Assembly: GCF_000702885.1 (NCBI RefSeq)
Contig: NZ_JNKO01000010.1
Location: 1 to 64,000, forward strand
From: Oribacterium sp. P6A1
GTDB lineage: Bacteria; Bacillota; Clostridia; Lachnospirales; Lachnospiraceae
Length of the DNA: 64,000 nucleotides
Direction: 5' to 3'
Part shown: piece by piece, positions 7,049 through 15,803 of the stretch
Layout of the letters: each line of letters begins with the position of its first letter
Numbering within the stretch: the first letter of the stretch is position 1
Made by a program: the position numbers and the translations under genes
The notes under the pieces: generated by a model
What the model saw: only the letters and a program-made list of their open reading frames with translations
Told to the model about the DNA's origin: nothing
The model's database searches: none

Positions 7049-7266
7049 GCATAAAAATACTGCCCAGAATACCGGACAGTATTGTACAGCTACTAATATT
7101 TTTTAAATGGTCCAGACGTAGACCATCCTTTTGGAAAGTAGGTACACGCGTATTGAACTCTCGGGTAAACACTGAAATAACCGGTCATATCCTGCCCTAT
7201 ATGGTCAGGTGGAATCGGGTGAATCTAAGTGAGAATCCCACGGATTTATCCGTGGGAGTACGTCAA
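7049..7266 (+). ncRNA. Predicted omega-RNA (reRNA) region at the IS right end
   Basis: Non-coding end of the element, rich in stems: ATACTG/CAGTAT just after the tnpB stop, TGGTC/GACCA around 7108-7125, GGTCATAT/ATATGGTC near 7184-7208 with wobbles, and the right-end hairpin at 7237-7256. In characterised elements the TnpB guide RNA overlaps the tnpB 3' end and this region, and its guide is the DNA just beyond the right end (here starting near 7267). Ends are approximate and expression is inferred. Confidence 0.55.
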
Positions 7267-7310
7267 AATTATACATTGTAAAGCAGCCTATTGTCATAGA
7301 ATCACCGCTG

Positions 7311-7751
7311 TTATTTGCAAAGCTCGGCTACAATCATATTAATGGCCTTGCCATCAGCCTTACCCTTGAGAGCCGGCATGATTTCCTTCATGATAGCTCC
7401 CTTATTCTTTGTTGCAATCACTTCAGCAAACTTCTCATTCAGGAATGCCTTGATCTCATCCTCTGACATCATAGCCGGAGCGTACTCATTGATGACATCA
7501 TATCTGAACTGGTACTCCGCCTTAAGCTCTGCTCTGTCGTCAGGGCAGGTATCGATCTGCTCCTTGACTGTTTTCAGGGATTTAAGGATTACCTGATCAA
7601 CGAGATCATCACCGATATTGTCTCTGCTGCCGGAATCAATAGCAACTTTCTTGACATCGGAGATGACAGATGAGATAGCATCCTTTCTGGCCTTGTCTCT
7701 GGCCTTCATTGCAGCAATCATATCTTTCTGAAGATTTTCAAACTTACTCAT
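7311..7751 (-). CDS. yqeY: GatB/YqeY domain-containing protein
   Basis: 146 residues matching the whole YqeY family: a helical N-terminal half (LQKDMIAAMKARDKARKDAISSVISDVKK) and a C-terminal YqeY domain with INEYAPAMMSEDEI and a KGAIMKEIMPALKGKADGK stretch. YqeY resembles the tail domain of the GatB subunit of tRNA amidotransferase and may bind tRNA, but its cellular role is not settled. It lies downstream of the 5'-nucleotidase gene on the same strand with a gap of about 70 bases. Confidence 0.88.
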   Translation of the reverse strand: MSKFENLQKDMIAAMKARDKARKDAISSVISDVKKVAIDSGSRDNIGDDLVDQVILKSLKTVKEQIDTCPDDRAELKAEYQFRYDVINEYAPAMMSEDEIKAFLNEKFAEVIATKNKGAIMKEIMPALKGKADGKAINMIVAELCK

Positions 7752-7822
7752 AACTATTCCTTCTTTCTGTATGTAAATACAGAGTATATTGTAGCACTTA
7801 ATAAGGATGTAAGTGAGTCAAA

Positions 7823-9694
7823 TCATTCAAGAATCCTGATTCTTCCATCACCGTAAGGATCAGAGTACTCACCTCCGACTGCTCCTCCCAGCTTCTCTGT
7901 TATGTACTCTATAAGAACCTGATTATCAAGCTTAAATCTGTCTTCTATGACCTTATCCCCATCAAACATGGTGAAGCCGTCTCCCTTATCCTGTATGGTG
8001 TAGTCATGACATGCCAGAGTATACGTTGCCTTGGGATCGATAGGTTTATCTCCTACAAGAACATTCTGAACTCTTCGCTCTCCCTTTATCCCGACAAACA
8101 TGGAATGATCATCAGCAATGCAGGGTGAATCAATCTTAGTGTTTACTTCATAGGACAGTCCGGACACCTGAAGAAATCCGCCGCACTCATCTGGAATAGA
8201 ACGGGCTCCCCATTCCAGTGCATCCAGTATCTGCTGTCCGGTTACTTCTATCATTGACACCATATTGCCATAAGGAAATACATCAATGATATTTCCGTAA
8301 GTGATGTCGCCTTTCTCGATATTAGCCCTTATACATCCTCCGTTAGCGATGGCAATGTCCGCGCCGGAAGACCATCTGTAGGCATCAGCACAGAAATCAC
8401 CGAGATTTGTCTCTGCACGTCTCACCATACGTATGGGATTTCCATTGTTATCTGTTTCCTTAGGATCATTAACTGTCAGCTCAACATCTGTTTTTGCCAC
8501 AACTTCATTCATCTTTTCGCCAAGCTCAGCTTTGACTTCCTGCACCATATCACCGATCTCGTTGTTTATTCCCAAAAGCGCAGGTGCGGAATCTTTATTA
8601 GGCCAACTCCATACATCAGTCTTTAGTACCTTTTTATCAGCGGAAATATGGCTGTAGCCTATACAGTTAAGCTTAGTTCCAACGGCAGATCTCGTAACCT
8701 CTTTTCCGCTCTTATCTTTCATGACTATCTGCTCTGTATCATGACTGTGACCATCTAAAAAGACATCTATGCCCTCAGTATGTTCAATTATATCCTTATA
8801 GGTCCACGGACTGTAGGTATCATAAAGTCCCATATGTCCGATCACATAAACAAGATCCGCTCCTTCTTTTCTGACATCATCCACCGCCTTTTGTACAGCT
8901 TCGTAAACCTTTTGCCCGGTGTCATCCTGAAGGAATCCGTATATATAATTCCCCTTGTCATCCTGGAAATATTTCGGAGTGGAAGTTGTTATGGATGTTG
9001 GTGTGGTGACTCCCACAAAACCGATTTTCATGCCTGCTATTTCCTTGATGGCGTAGGGTTCAAACACCAGCTTATCATTTTTCGTGAAATTGCAGCAGAT
9101 GTATTTATACTCCGCTTCATTTTCAGCAAGCTCAAGAAAATTATCCATTCCGTAATCAAATTCATGATTCCCTGGTATTGCAAGATCATAATTCAGTTTA
9201 TTCATGATCCTGACTATATTCTCACCCTTTGTAAGGGTTCCAACAGCTTCACCCTGAATGGCATCTCCGTCATCCACTAGAATAGTCTCATAGCCTTCAG
9301 ATTCAAGCTTATCTCTGATGGCAGCGAGTCCGGCATAACCGAAGCCTTCATCGATTCCACAGTGCACATCACTGGTAAAGAGAATATATACTTCACCGTT
9401 CTTGTCGATTTTTTCCTCTGTTGCACTATTCTCTACTGAAGTCTTTGTTGAAGCATCAACCTTTGTCTCTTTGGCATCAGCCTCCTCTTTGCTTTCCTTT
9501 TCTTCAGCAATAGATTTCGGCGCCTCTGTTTCTGTTTCCACTTCGGATATCTCGGTTTTATCTGCCTGAGACGGTGCCAATGCCGGCTCGATGTCCGTAA
9601 CACCGCATCCCGCTGCAGTTCCCACCACCAAAATCGAAATACATCCCGCCAAAATACTCCTTAGTTTTCCTGATAACAAATGATACTTTTTCAC
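7823..9694 (-). CDS. Lipoprotein 5'-nucleotidase / UDP-sugar hydrolase family enzyme
   Basis: 623 residues. The N terminus is a lipoprotein signal with lipobox TAAGC (Cys about residue 30), then a Glu/Lys/Thr-rich linker of about 65 residues. The metallophosphoesterase domain follows with FTSDVHCG, VDDGDAIQGE, IPGNHEFDYG, IGHMG and LDGHSHD, all the expected metal and substrate ligands. The second half is the 5'-nucleotidase C-terminal domain (IANGGCIRANI, then VFPYGNMV). The enzyme hydrolyses extracellular nucleotides (5'-NMP, UDP-sugars or cyclic 2',3'-NMP) for nucleoside and phosphate scavenging at the cell surface. It has its own ribosome site and is separated from the SDR gene by a terminator-like hairpin. 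Confidence 0.88.
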   Translation of the reverse strand: MKKYHLLSGKLRSILAGCISILVVGTAAGCGVTDIEPALAPSQADKTEISEVETETEAPKSIAEEKESKEEADAKETKVDASTKTSVENSATEEKIDKNGEVYILFTSDVHCGIDEGFGYAGLAAIRDKLESEGYETILVDDGDAIQGEAVGTLTKGENIVRIMNKLNYDLAIPGNHEFDYGMDNFLELAENEAEYKYICCNFTKNDKLVFEPYAIKEIAGMKIGFVGVTTPTSITTSTPKYFQDDKGNYIYGFLQDDTGQKVYEAVQKAVDDVRKEGADLVYVIGHMGLYDTYSPWTYKDIIEHTEGIDVFLDGHSHDTEQIVMKDKSGKEVTRSAVGTKLNCIGYSHISADKKVLKTDVWSWPNKDSAPALLGINNEIGDMVQEVKAELGEKMNEVVAKTDVELTVNDPKETDNNGNPIRMVRRAETNLGDFCADAYRWSSGADIAIANGGCIRANIEKGDITYGNIIDVFPYGNMVSMIEVTGQQILDALEWGARSIPDECGGFLQVSGLSYEVNTKIDSPCIADDHSMFVGIKGERRVQNVLVGDKPIDPKATYTLACHDYTIQDKGDGFTMFDGDKVIEDRFKLDNQVLIEYITEKLGGAVGGEYSDPYGDGRIRILE

Positions 9695-9770
9695 TGTCCA
9701 TCCTCCTATATAAAAATGGTCTATCCCACTATTTTAAATTCGGCAGAAAGAACGAATATATTATACGACC

Positions 9771-9808
9771 AAAAGGTCAGAAGAGTTTTAAGCTCCACTG
9801 ACCTTTAC
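9771..9808 (-). terminator. Terminator after the SDR gene
   Basis: AAAGGTCAG (9772-9780) is inverted at 9798-9806. On the minus strand the stem is followed by a short T-rich stretch. It probably ends the sulfur amino-acid operon. Confidence 0.55.
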
Positions 9809-9814
9809 CTCATA

Positions 9815-10642
9815 TCATTCATTCTCTTTTTTCAAAAAAGCGTATTCCGGATTCAGAACCGTATTGTGTCCGCCGGATATTTCAAGGGATGTTCCTGTAA
9901 TGTAGGATGACACTGGACTGGCCAGAAAGAGCACTGCCTTCGCTACTTCCTCAGGCTCTGCCATACGGCCCAAAAGGTTATTCTCCATAAGCTTATCAAG
10001 AGCTTCTTTTGTAAAGGTTGAAGCTACCAAAGGTGTCAATGTATATCCCGGCATAAGAGCATTGACACGAACATTGTAGGCCCCGTATTCTCCTGCCACT
10101 GTTTTTGAATACTGCACAACCGCGGCTTTCATAGCTGCATAAATTGTGGAACGCCCGGTGGTGGCTGCACGGGCCGCAAGACTTGCGATATTGACGATAC
10201 TGCCTCCATTATCTTTCATAAAGTGTGCGGCAGCCTGGGTTCCAAAAACAGTTGCTTTAAAATTCGCCGAAATCAGATAGTCAAGCTCTTCATCAGTATA
10301 GTCCTCTCCGGCTCTTGCCTTATTTGTGCCAATGTTATTGACCCAGGCGGCAATGGAATTATCTTTGCTTTCTCCGGCTGCAATTTTCGCAAGTTCTGTA
10401 ACAGCAGCTTCATCAGTTCCGTCACATACAACTCCATGTATCCTTGATTTTAGGCTTTCAGGAGTTTCTCCATCTATCTGAGTCAGGGATAGTTCTTCAA
10501 CTGCATTCTCAACTTCATCTTTTTTTCTTGCATTGAAAGTAACTATCGCCCCTTCCTTCAGAAACTCACGGCAGACAGCAAAACCTATACCTTTGCTTCC
10601 GCCGGTAACAACTACAGATTTATTTTTCAGTTTATAATTCAT
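9815..10642 (-). CDS. Short-chain dehydrogenase/reductase (SDR)
   Basis: 275 residues of the classical SDR fold. The NAD(P)-binding loop is VVVTGGSKGIGFA (about residues 10-22), followed by NNIGTN in place of NNAG, SLAARAAT after the catalytic Ser region IVNIAS, and the active pair in IYAAMKAAV (Tyr...Lys spaced four). The C terminus carries ISGGHNT, typical of the family. It oxidises or reduces an alcohol/ketone with a nicotinamide cofactor; the substrate is unknown. It is the last gene of the run that begins with the leader peptide at 18.26 kb, about 100 bases after the C-S lyase gene. Confidence 0.85.
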   Translation of the reverse strand: MNYKLKNKSVVVTGGSKGIGFAVCREFLKEGAIVTFNARKKDEVENAVEELSLTQIDGETPESLKSRIHGVVCDGTDEAAVTELAKIAAGESKDNSIAAWVNNIGTNKARAGEDYTDEELDYLISANFKATVFGTQAAAHFMKDNGGSIVNIASLAARAATTGRSTIYAAMKAAVVQYSKTVAGEYGAYNVRVNALMPGYTLTPLVASTFTKEALDKLMENNLLGRMAEPEEVAKAVLFLASPVSSYITGTSLEISGGHNTVLNPEYAFLKKENE

Positions 10643-10738
10643 ATTTACAATTCCTCTGTATCAGAAACATCGCCTCAATTATTCGATACAAAACTGATAG
10701 TTGATGCAGTCTTATATAAACCTGCATTCTATGAAAAC

Positions 10739-11908
10739 TTATGAGTATGAGATTTTTCCTGCCTCATCAAAGGCATGTCTCAGATCTTCTATAAGATCAT
10801 CAACGTTTTCGATTCCAATCGACAGACGTAATGTGGTTTCATGGATACCGTTTTTCTCAAGAATCTCTGCCGGTACATCTGCGTGGGTCTGGGTTACAGG
10901 ATATGTGACAAGGGATTCCGTGCCCCCCAGACTTTCTGCGAAGAGGATGATGTTAAGGTTTTCCAGAACCTTAATCGCAAATTCCTTTGATGGTACATCA
11001 AAAGTTATCATTGCACCGAAGCCCCTTGACTGTTCCTTCATGATGTCATGTCCGGGATGATCCTTTAATCCCGGATAAAGTACACGGGTCACATGATGAT
11101 TGCTCATAAGAAAATCTGCGATCCTATGAGCGTTTTCCTCTGCTCTGTCCATTCTTACCGCAAGGGTTTTGATACCTCTTATGATAAGCCATGAATCAAA
11201 AGGAGAAAGACCTGCACCCGTGCTTTTGAAAAGAAATCTGAGACGCCCGGAAAGTGTCTGATCCTTCACAACTATGAAACCTGCAATGGCGTCATGGTGT
11301 CCTGCCAGGAATTTGGTGCCGCTGTGAATCACTATGTCAGCGCCAAGATCAAGTGGATTCTGAAGATATGGAGACATGAATGTATTGTCAACGATAAGGA
11401 GGATACCGTGACTCTTTGTTATCTCGGAAAGCTTTCGGAGATCTGTTACATTCATCATTGGATTGGTGGGAGTTTCAAGATAGATTGCCTTTGTATTATC
11501 CTTTATCAGATTTTCAACATCTTCTTCATGCAGAGCTGCTGAACTAAATGTAACTCCGTTCTTCTGATTTATCTCCCGGAAAAGTCTTATGCTTCCGCCG
11601 TAGAGATCTTCATCTATCAGCACATGATCGCCGGGTTTAAACAACTCCATCACGCACCCTATGGCACTTATGCCGCTTGCCAATGCTATACAATCCGTTC
11701 CATGCTCAAGCCCTGCAACTATTCTTTCAAGATGGTCTCTCGTAGGATTCTGTAATCTGGAATAGTCATATCCTGAACTCTCTCCAAAACCTTTATGAGC
11801 AAAGGTAGAAGACATATAAATCGGATAGCTCACAGCACCGAAATGTTCATTTATATCATCATTCTGTAAGTGTTGACATCGGGTTTCTAAACTGTACTCC
11901 ATAATCAT
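10739..11908 (-). CDS. Cys/Met metabolism PLP enzyme (cystathionine gamma-synthase / beta-lyase type)
   Basis: 389 residues of the Cys/Met-metabolism PLP family. Landmarks are YDYSRLQNPTRDHLE (phosphate contact), ALASGISAIG, LYGGSIRLF (stacking Tyr), ETPTNPMMN, VDNTFMSP and the PLP lysine in IHSGTKFLAGHHD, ending with ESLGGTESLVTYPVTQTHAD and RLSIGIE. The family splits or forms C-S bonds of cystathionine, homocysteine or cysteine, and sequence alone does not separate synthase from lyase. It follows the MalY/PatB gene by 13 bases and probably feeds sulfur from imported cystine into methionine, or releases it as sulfide. Confidence 0.87.
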   Translation of the reverse strand: MIMEYSLETRCQHLQNDDINEHFGAVSYPIYMSSTFAHKGFGESSGYDYSRLQNPTRDHLERIVAGLEHGTDCIALASGISAIGCVMELFKPGDHVLIDEDLYGGSIRLFREINQKNGVTFSSAALHEEDVENLIKDNTKAIYLETPTNPMMNVTDLRKLSEITKSHGILLIVDNTFMSPYLQNPLDLGADIVIHSGTKFLAGHHDAIAGFIVVKDQTLSGRLRFLFKSTGAGLSPFDSWLIIRGIKTLAVRMDRAEENAHRIADFLMSNHHVTRVLYPGLKDHPGHDIMKEQSRGFGAMITFDVPSKEFAIKVLENLNIILFAESLGGTESLVTYPVTQTHADVPAEILEKNGIHETTLRLSIGIENVDDLIEDLRHAFDEAGKISYS

Positions 11909-11921
11909 CTGTCCTCCTGAT

Positions 11922-13154
11922 TTAGCCTACATTCAATAAACTGTTATCCAGTGAAACTTTGTATGCATCTATTGCATCTTTTAATTGTAAAAATGCCTGT
12001 TCCAGTGTTTTCCTTGGGCACGCTATATTAAACCTTTCAAACTGCGCTGTCTCAGGACCGAAGATTCCCCCCGGATCCAGCCAGAGATGTGCTTTATCAA
12101 CTATCAGATCTTCAAGTTCATCATCGGTTAATCCGAGACCTGAAAAATCGATCCATAAAAGATAGGTGCCTTCCGGCTCTATGAGTCTTATTTCAGGCAA
12201 ATATTTCTGTATAAAATCCCTCACGAAATCCACATTCTCTTTAAGATACTGAAGCAGCTCCTGATGCCATTTTTCGCCCTTTGTATATACTGATTCCAAT
12301 GCTTTGATACCTATGATATTGGCCTGACTGTATCCTTTAGCAGCATTGGCTTTCTGATATTTTAACCGAAGCTTTCTGTCGGGAATTATGGCATTGGCTA
12401 TTTGTAGACCTGCGATATTAAAGGTTTTAGTCGGTGAATGAAGAACCAGTATATGGTCATGATATGCAGTCCCCAGTGTAAGCATTGAAGTAAACTCATA
12501 TCCCGGATATATAAAATCACAATGAATTTCATCGCTGACCAGAACTACATCATATTTCACACATAAAACGGCTAACTGAAGCAGCTCTTCTCTCCTCCAT
12601 ACACGCCCCACCGGATTGTGAGGATTACAGAGTATAAATAGTTTAAGTGCCGGATCTGACAGTTTCTCCTCAAGATCATCAAAATTCATTTCATAATGAC
12701 CATTTGATTCCTTTAATGGTGAATCCACAATTATCCGGCCATTATCTCTTATTACCTCTCCAAAGGGATAGTAGACAGGCTGCTGGATAAGAATCTTGTC
12801 TCCTGCTTCTGTAAAAGCCCTTACACAATTCGAAAGAGCATAAACTACACTGGGAGCCAATGTTACCCAGTTCCTGTTTACTGAATAACCGTAATGTTTT
12901 TCTGTCCATGAACCAAGCGCTTCGAAGTAGTTGTCCCTGGGATCAGTGTATCCGAAAATCCCATGATCTATTCGTTTTCTTAAATCCTCAAGAATCTCCT
13001 CCGGAAGACGAAAATCCATGTCGGCCACCCAAAGAGGCAGCAGATCCTCCCGACCTTTTCGTTCTCTTGCAAAATCATATTTCAGACAATTAGTGTTACG
13101 ACGATCTACGATGGTATCAAAATCATAAGTCCTTTTTATTTCTTTCTCAGCCAT
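11922..13154 (-). CDS. MalY/PatB-family PLP aminotransferase-like C-S lyase
   Basis: 410 residues of fold-type I PLP enzyme. The hallmark LLPLWVADMDF is near residue 38, followed by FGYTDP, the aspartate/phosphate region ILCNPHNPVGRVW, SDEIHCDF, and the PLP lysine in HSPTKTFNIAGLQIAN. Members (MalY, PatB, CBL) cleave cystathionine or other cysteine S-conjugates to thiol, pyruvate and ammonia. It lies between the ABC transporter ATPase and the second C-S lyase gene on the same strand, consistent with use of imported cystine or S-conjugates. Confidence 0.88.
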   Translation of the reverse strand: MAEKEIKRTYDFDTIVDRRNTNCLKYDFARERKGREDLLPLWVADMDFRLPEEILEDLRKRIDHGIFGYTDPRDNYFEALGSWTEKHYGYSVNRNWVTLAPSVVYALSNCVRAFTEAGDKILIQQPVYYPFGEVIRDNGRIIVDSPLKESNGHYEMNFDDLEEKLSDPALKLFILCNPHNPVGRVWRREELLQLAVLCVKYDVVLVSDEIHCDFIYPGYEFTSMLTLGTAYHDHILVLHSPTKTFNIAGLQIANAIIPDRKLRLKYQKANAAKGYSQANIIGIKALESVYTKGEKWHQELLQYLKENVDFVRDFIQKYLPEIRLIEPEGTYLLWIDFSGLGLTDDELEDLIVDKAHLWLDPGGIFGPETAQFERFNIACPRKTLEQAFLQLKDAIDAYKVSLDNSLLNVG

Positions 13155-13227
13155 ATCTATTCTCCATCCCGTTAGTTTAGATTCGTAATACAGAAATGTG
13201 TTTTATGTATGGAATCATATGAGAATA

Positions 13228-14073
13228 TCAGCAAACACCCCAGTTATAGTTTTTCTTGACCGCCGGTTTGCCAAACACATGAGCCAGCAATGACTCATCC
13301 CTTTCAGGAAAATCCGAATCCTCATCAGCTCTGTAGTCTTCCTTGAGAATTCTCTTCAGGAACTGTGCGGTTCTTTCTTCTTTAGGATGTGTAAATATGT
13401 CTTCCGGTGTCCCCTCTTCCACAATCACACCCTTATCCATGAAGATGACCTTGCTTGCAACGTCTCTTGCAAAATCCATTTCATGAGTGACAACCACCAT
13501 GGTTGCACCGGACTCTGCCAGATCCTTCATAACATTGAGAACTTCACCTACAAGTTCGGGATCAAGAGCAGATGTAGGCTCATCAAAAAGGATCACATCG
13601 GGGTTGAGTGCAACTGCTCTGGCAATGCCTACACGTTGCTGCTGTCCTCCTGAAAGCTGTGAAGGATAGTAGTCATAGCGGTTCTTAAGTCCTACCCTGT
13701 CAAGTGCACTCTTCGCACGTTCCTCGGCTTCCTTCTTAGGTACTCCCCGGGCTATGGTAAGCCCCTCCATCACATTTTCAAGAGCAGTTTTGTTTGCGAA
13801 AAGATTGTAGTTCTGGAATACAAAACCCGATTTTTTTCTTATATCTCTGATGGTTTTCTGATTTGCCACACGAAAGTCTGTTTTTATATCATCAAACTCA
13901 ATGGACCCCTGATCAGCACGCTCAAGAAAATTTATGCAGCGGAGCATGGTGGTCTTTCCGGAACCTGAAGGACCAAGGACTACTATCACCTCGCCCTTGT
14001 TTACTTCAAGGTCAACCCCTTTAAGTATCTGATTGTTTCCGAAGGATTTATGAATATTTGTTATTTTCAGCAT
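13228..14073 (-). CDS. Amino-acid ABC transporter ATP-binding protein with a C-terminal extension
   Basis: 281 residues; the first 240 form a complete polar amino-acid ABC ATPase. Walker A is GPSGSGKTT, the Q-loop is FVFQNYNLF, the signature is LSGGQQQR, Walker B is [13 protein letters not shown], and the H-loop is VVVTHEMDF. The normal family end (TAQFLKRIL) is followed by about 40 extra acidic-then-basic residues ending NYNWGVC. It powers the two permeases encoded just upstream; substrate-wise the cluster fits cystine or another sulfur amino acid. Confidence 0.92.
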   Translation of the reverse strand: MLKITNIHKSFGNNQILKGVDLEVNKGEVIVVLGPSGSGKTTMLRCINFLERADQGSIEFDDIKTDFRVANQKTIRDIRKKSGFVFQNYNLFANKTALENVMEGLTIARGVPKKEAEERAKSALDRVGLKNRYDYYPSQLSGGQQQRVGIARAVALNPDVILFDEPTSALDPELVGEVLNVMKDLAESGATMVVVTHEMDFARDVASKVIFMDKGVIVEEGTPEDIFTHPKEERTAQFLKRILKEDYRADEDSDFPERDESLLAHVFGKPAVKKNYNWGVC

Positions 14074-14112
14074 TTTGAATCCGTCCTTTGTGTTTTTTAC
14101 AGATGATGTGGC

Positions 14113-14895
14113 TTACACACCTCGCAATAATGTTGAAACCGCCGCTACACGACTTAATATGTAGCTAAATCTTCTGTCAGAGGGTTTCGTCAGCCTCTTC
14201 TTATAAACCGACAATGAGTTTTCTGCAAATCTGAAAAGAAGCTGTACCACTGTGCAAAGCAGTACATAGATCATGAGAATTACAAGATAAGCTTCGATGT
14301 AGTTATAGCCTATGGCTGCCTCTATCTTTGCCAGGGCGGTAATGTCTTTGACCGTCATCATATATGCAAGAGATGTATTCTTAAGAAGGCTCACAGTTGT
14401 GTTTCCTACATTCGGCAGTGCCGCCACAAGAGCCTGTGGAATGATGATTCTTGTATAGGCCTGAAATTTTGTTTCACCTATAGACATTGCGGCCTCAAGC
14501 TGTCCGGCGTTTACTGTAAGAAGCGCCGATCTGAAAACCTCAGAGAGAACCGCTATGGTGTTCAAAGAGAATACCGTATAGGCGTAAATGATGGGGTTCC
14601 AGGCGAAAACATTGTACTCAGTGTGAAGTACATTTTTGAAAATATAGTTCAGTGTCGTTGGCAAAAGGCTATAGAAAAAAAGTATCTGAAGAACTATGGG
14701 AGTTCCACGGACGAAGGACACATAAAGTCCGATTATCCTTGATGAAACCTTATGATCCACCAGCTTGCCAAGTGCCATAAAGAATGCCAGTGGAATTGAA
14801 ATGAGAAGTGTAACAAATGTCAGCTTCAGTGTTACGGGTATTCCCGAAAGAGCTACAAGGAAGGTCTCCCACATAAATCCTAATTCAATTTCCAT
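14113..14895 (-). CDS. Amino-acid ABC transporter permease (second)
   Basis: 260 residues of the His/Glu/Gln/Arg-type permease family, with about five membrane segments. FVRGTPIVLQILFFYSLLP is the N-terminal signature and EAAMSIGETKFQAYTRIIIP is the EAA loop that docks the ATPase. The gene starts 16 bases inside the previous permease gene (14880-14895 overlap), showing translational coupling. It probably forms a heterodimeric channel with its neighbour. Confidence 0.9.
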   Translation of the reverse strand: MEIELGFMWETFLVALSGIPVTLKLTFVTLLISIPLAFFMALGKLVDHKVSSRIIGLYVSFVRGTPIVLQILFFYSLLPTTLNYIFKNVLHTEYNVFAWNPIIYAYTVFSLNTIAVLSEVFRSALLTVNAGQLEAAMSIGETKFQAYTRIIIPQALVAALPNVGNTTVSLLKNTSLAYMMTVKDITALAKIEAAIGYNYIEAYLVILMIYVLLCTVVQLLFRFAENSLSVYKKRLTKPSDRRFSYILSRVAAVSTLLRGV

Positions 14896-15803
14896 GAGTT
14901 ATCCTCCTGAGTTCTCTGAAATCTGTTTTGGTCATTTTCTGTTTCACCGGGTTTTGAACCGGCAGACCTTGCTTTTCCCATAGATACATCAAAAAATCCA
15001 TTGCTTTGCTTTAGCTTATTAAGAATACCGGTTTCATATATCGGATATAGAATCTTTTCGGATACTGATTTTTCTTTTGATACTGATTTTTCTTTTGATA
15101 CTGCTTCTTCGTGTGGCCTCAGTCCCCTGAGAAGATGTTTCTCCAGTCTCTTCGATACTGCTTCAATAAGAAGTGTCAGTACCCAGTAGACTACGAACAT
15201 TGCTATATAGGTTTCCAATGCATAGGATCCGTGATTAAGACCTATGATGAGCTGCCCCTTTCCCATGATGTCTATGAGTCCTATGGTGTAGGCCAGGGTT
15301 CCTTCTTTCATGAGATTCACAAGAGCGTTTGTAAAATTCGGAAGTGCTACTGCTGAAGCCTGAGGAAGGATTATTCTTCTGAAGGTCTGCCAGCGGCTGA
15401 GTCCGATGCTGAGACCTGCTTCACTCTGCCCTGGATCTATAGCAAGATATGCGCTTCTGAAAACCTCTGACATGGATGCTCCGAACATAAATGTAAAGGT
15501 TGTTATAACAAAGACCGCTTTGTTTGCATTATTTATATTGATACCGAAGCTTAAAAGAAGTTCCGGAAGTCCATAATAAATGATGAAAAGCATTACTATG
15601 GAAGGTACACATCGGATAAAGTAAGTGTAGGCAGATGCCAGTCCCCGAAGGATTCTTCCGCCCTTTAACTTCCCTGCTGCAAGGAGGAGCCCCAGGAGCC
15701 CTCCGAAGAACACTGTACCCAGCATGATGCCTAGAGTCACAAGCGTATATGGAAGAATCTGGGGCAAAACTTCAAAAATGAAGGTAGGTTTAAATGGTCT
15801 CAC
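14880..15803 (-). CDS. Amino-acid ABC transporter permease (first), with a repeat-containing C-terminal tail
   Basis: 307 residues. Residues 1 to about 230 are a standard permease: YFIRCVPSIVMLFIIYYGLP and the EAA loop EAGLSIGLSRWQTFRRIILP. The remaining roughly 75 residues are not part of the usual domain. They contain the repeat SVSKEK twice, encoded by an 18-bp tandem repeat (15061-15096), then a hydrophilic tail. The start overlaps the stop of the substrate-binding protein gene by four bases (ATGA), so coupling is tight. Confidence 0.88.
   Translation of the reverse strand: MRPFKPTFIFEVLPQILPYTLVTLGIMLGTVFFGGLLGLLLAAGKLKGGRILRGLASAYTYFIRCVPSIVMLFIIYYGLPELLLSFGININNANKAVFVITTFTFMFGASMSEVFRSAYLAIDPGQSEAGLSIGLSRWQTFRRIILPQASAVALPNFTNALVNLMKEGTLAYTIGLIDIMGKGQLIIGLNHGSYALETYIAMFVVYWVLTLLIEAVSKRLEKHLLRGLRPHEEAVSKEKSVSKEKSVSEKILYPIYETGILNKLKQSNGFFDVSMGKARSAGSKPGETENDQNRFQRTQEDNSWKLN
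15061..15096. repeat. 18-bp tandem repeat, two full copies plus part of a third
   Basis: GATACTGATTTTTCTTTT occurs at 15061-15078 and 15079-15096, followed by GATACTG. It stays in frame in the permease gene (repeat unit SVSKEK), so copy-number changes would lengthen or shorten the tail without breaking the protein. Confidence 0.9.

Larger units (their letters stand above)
4950..7266 (+). mobile_element. IS200/IS605-family insertion sequence, complete
   Basis: A two-gene element: Y1 transposase tnpA directly followed by tnpB, flanked by subterminal hairpins instead of terminal inverted repeats. The left-end hairpin is CCCACGGT/ACCGTGGG (4963-4982); the right-end hairpin is CCCACGGAT/ATCCGTGGG (7237-7256) followed by GTACGTCAA. 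This is the layout of elements that move as single-stranded circles without target duplication. Exact ends are estimates to within about 10 bases. Both genes look intact. Confidence 0.85.

Noticed and set aside
8780-9280. A 166-codon plus-strand ORF inside the 5'-nucleotidase gene
   Set aside because: Antisense to a gene with all metallophosphoesterase motifs; shadow frame.
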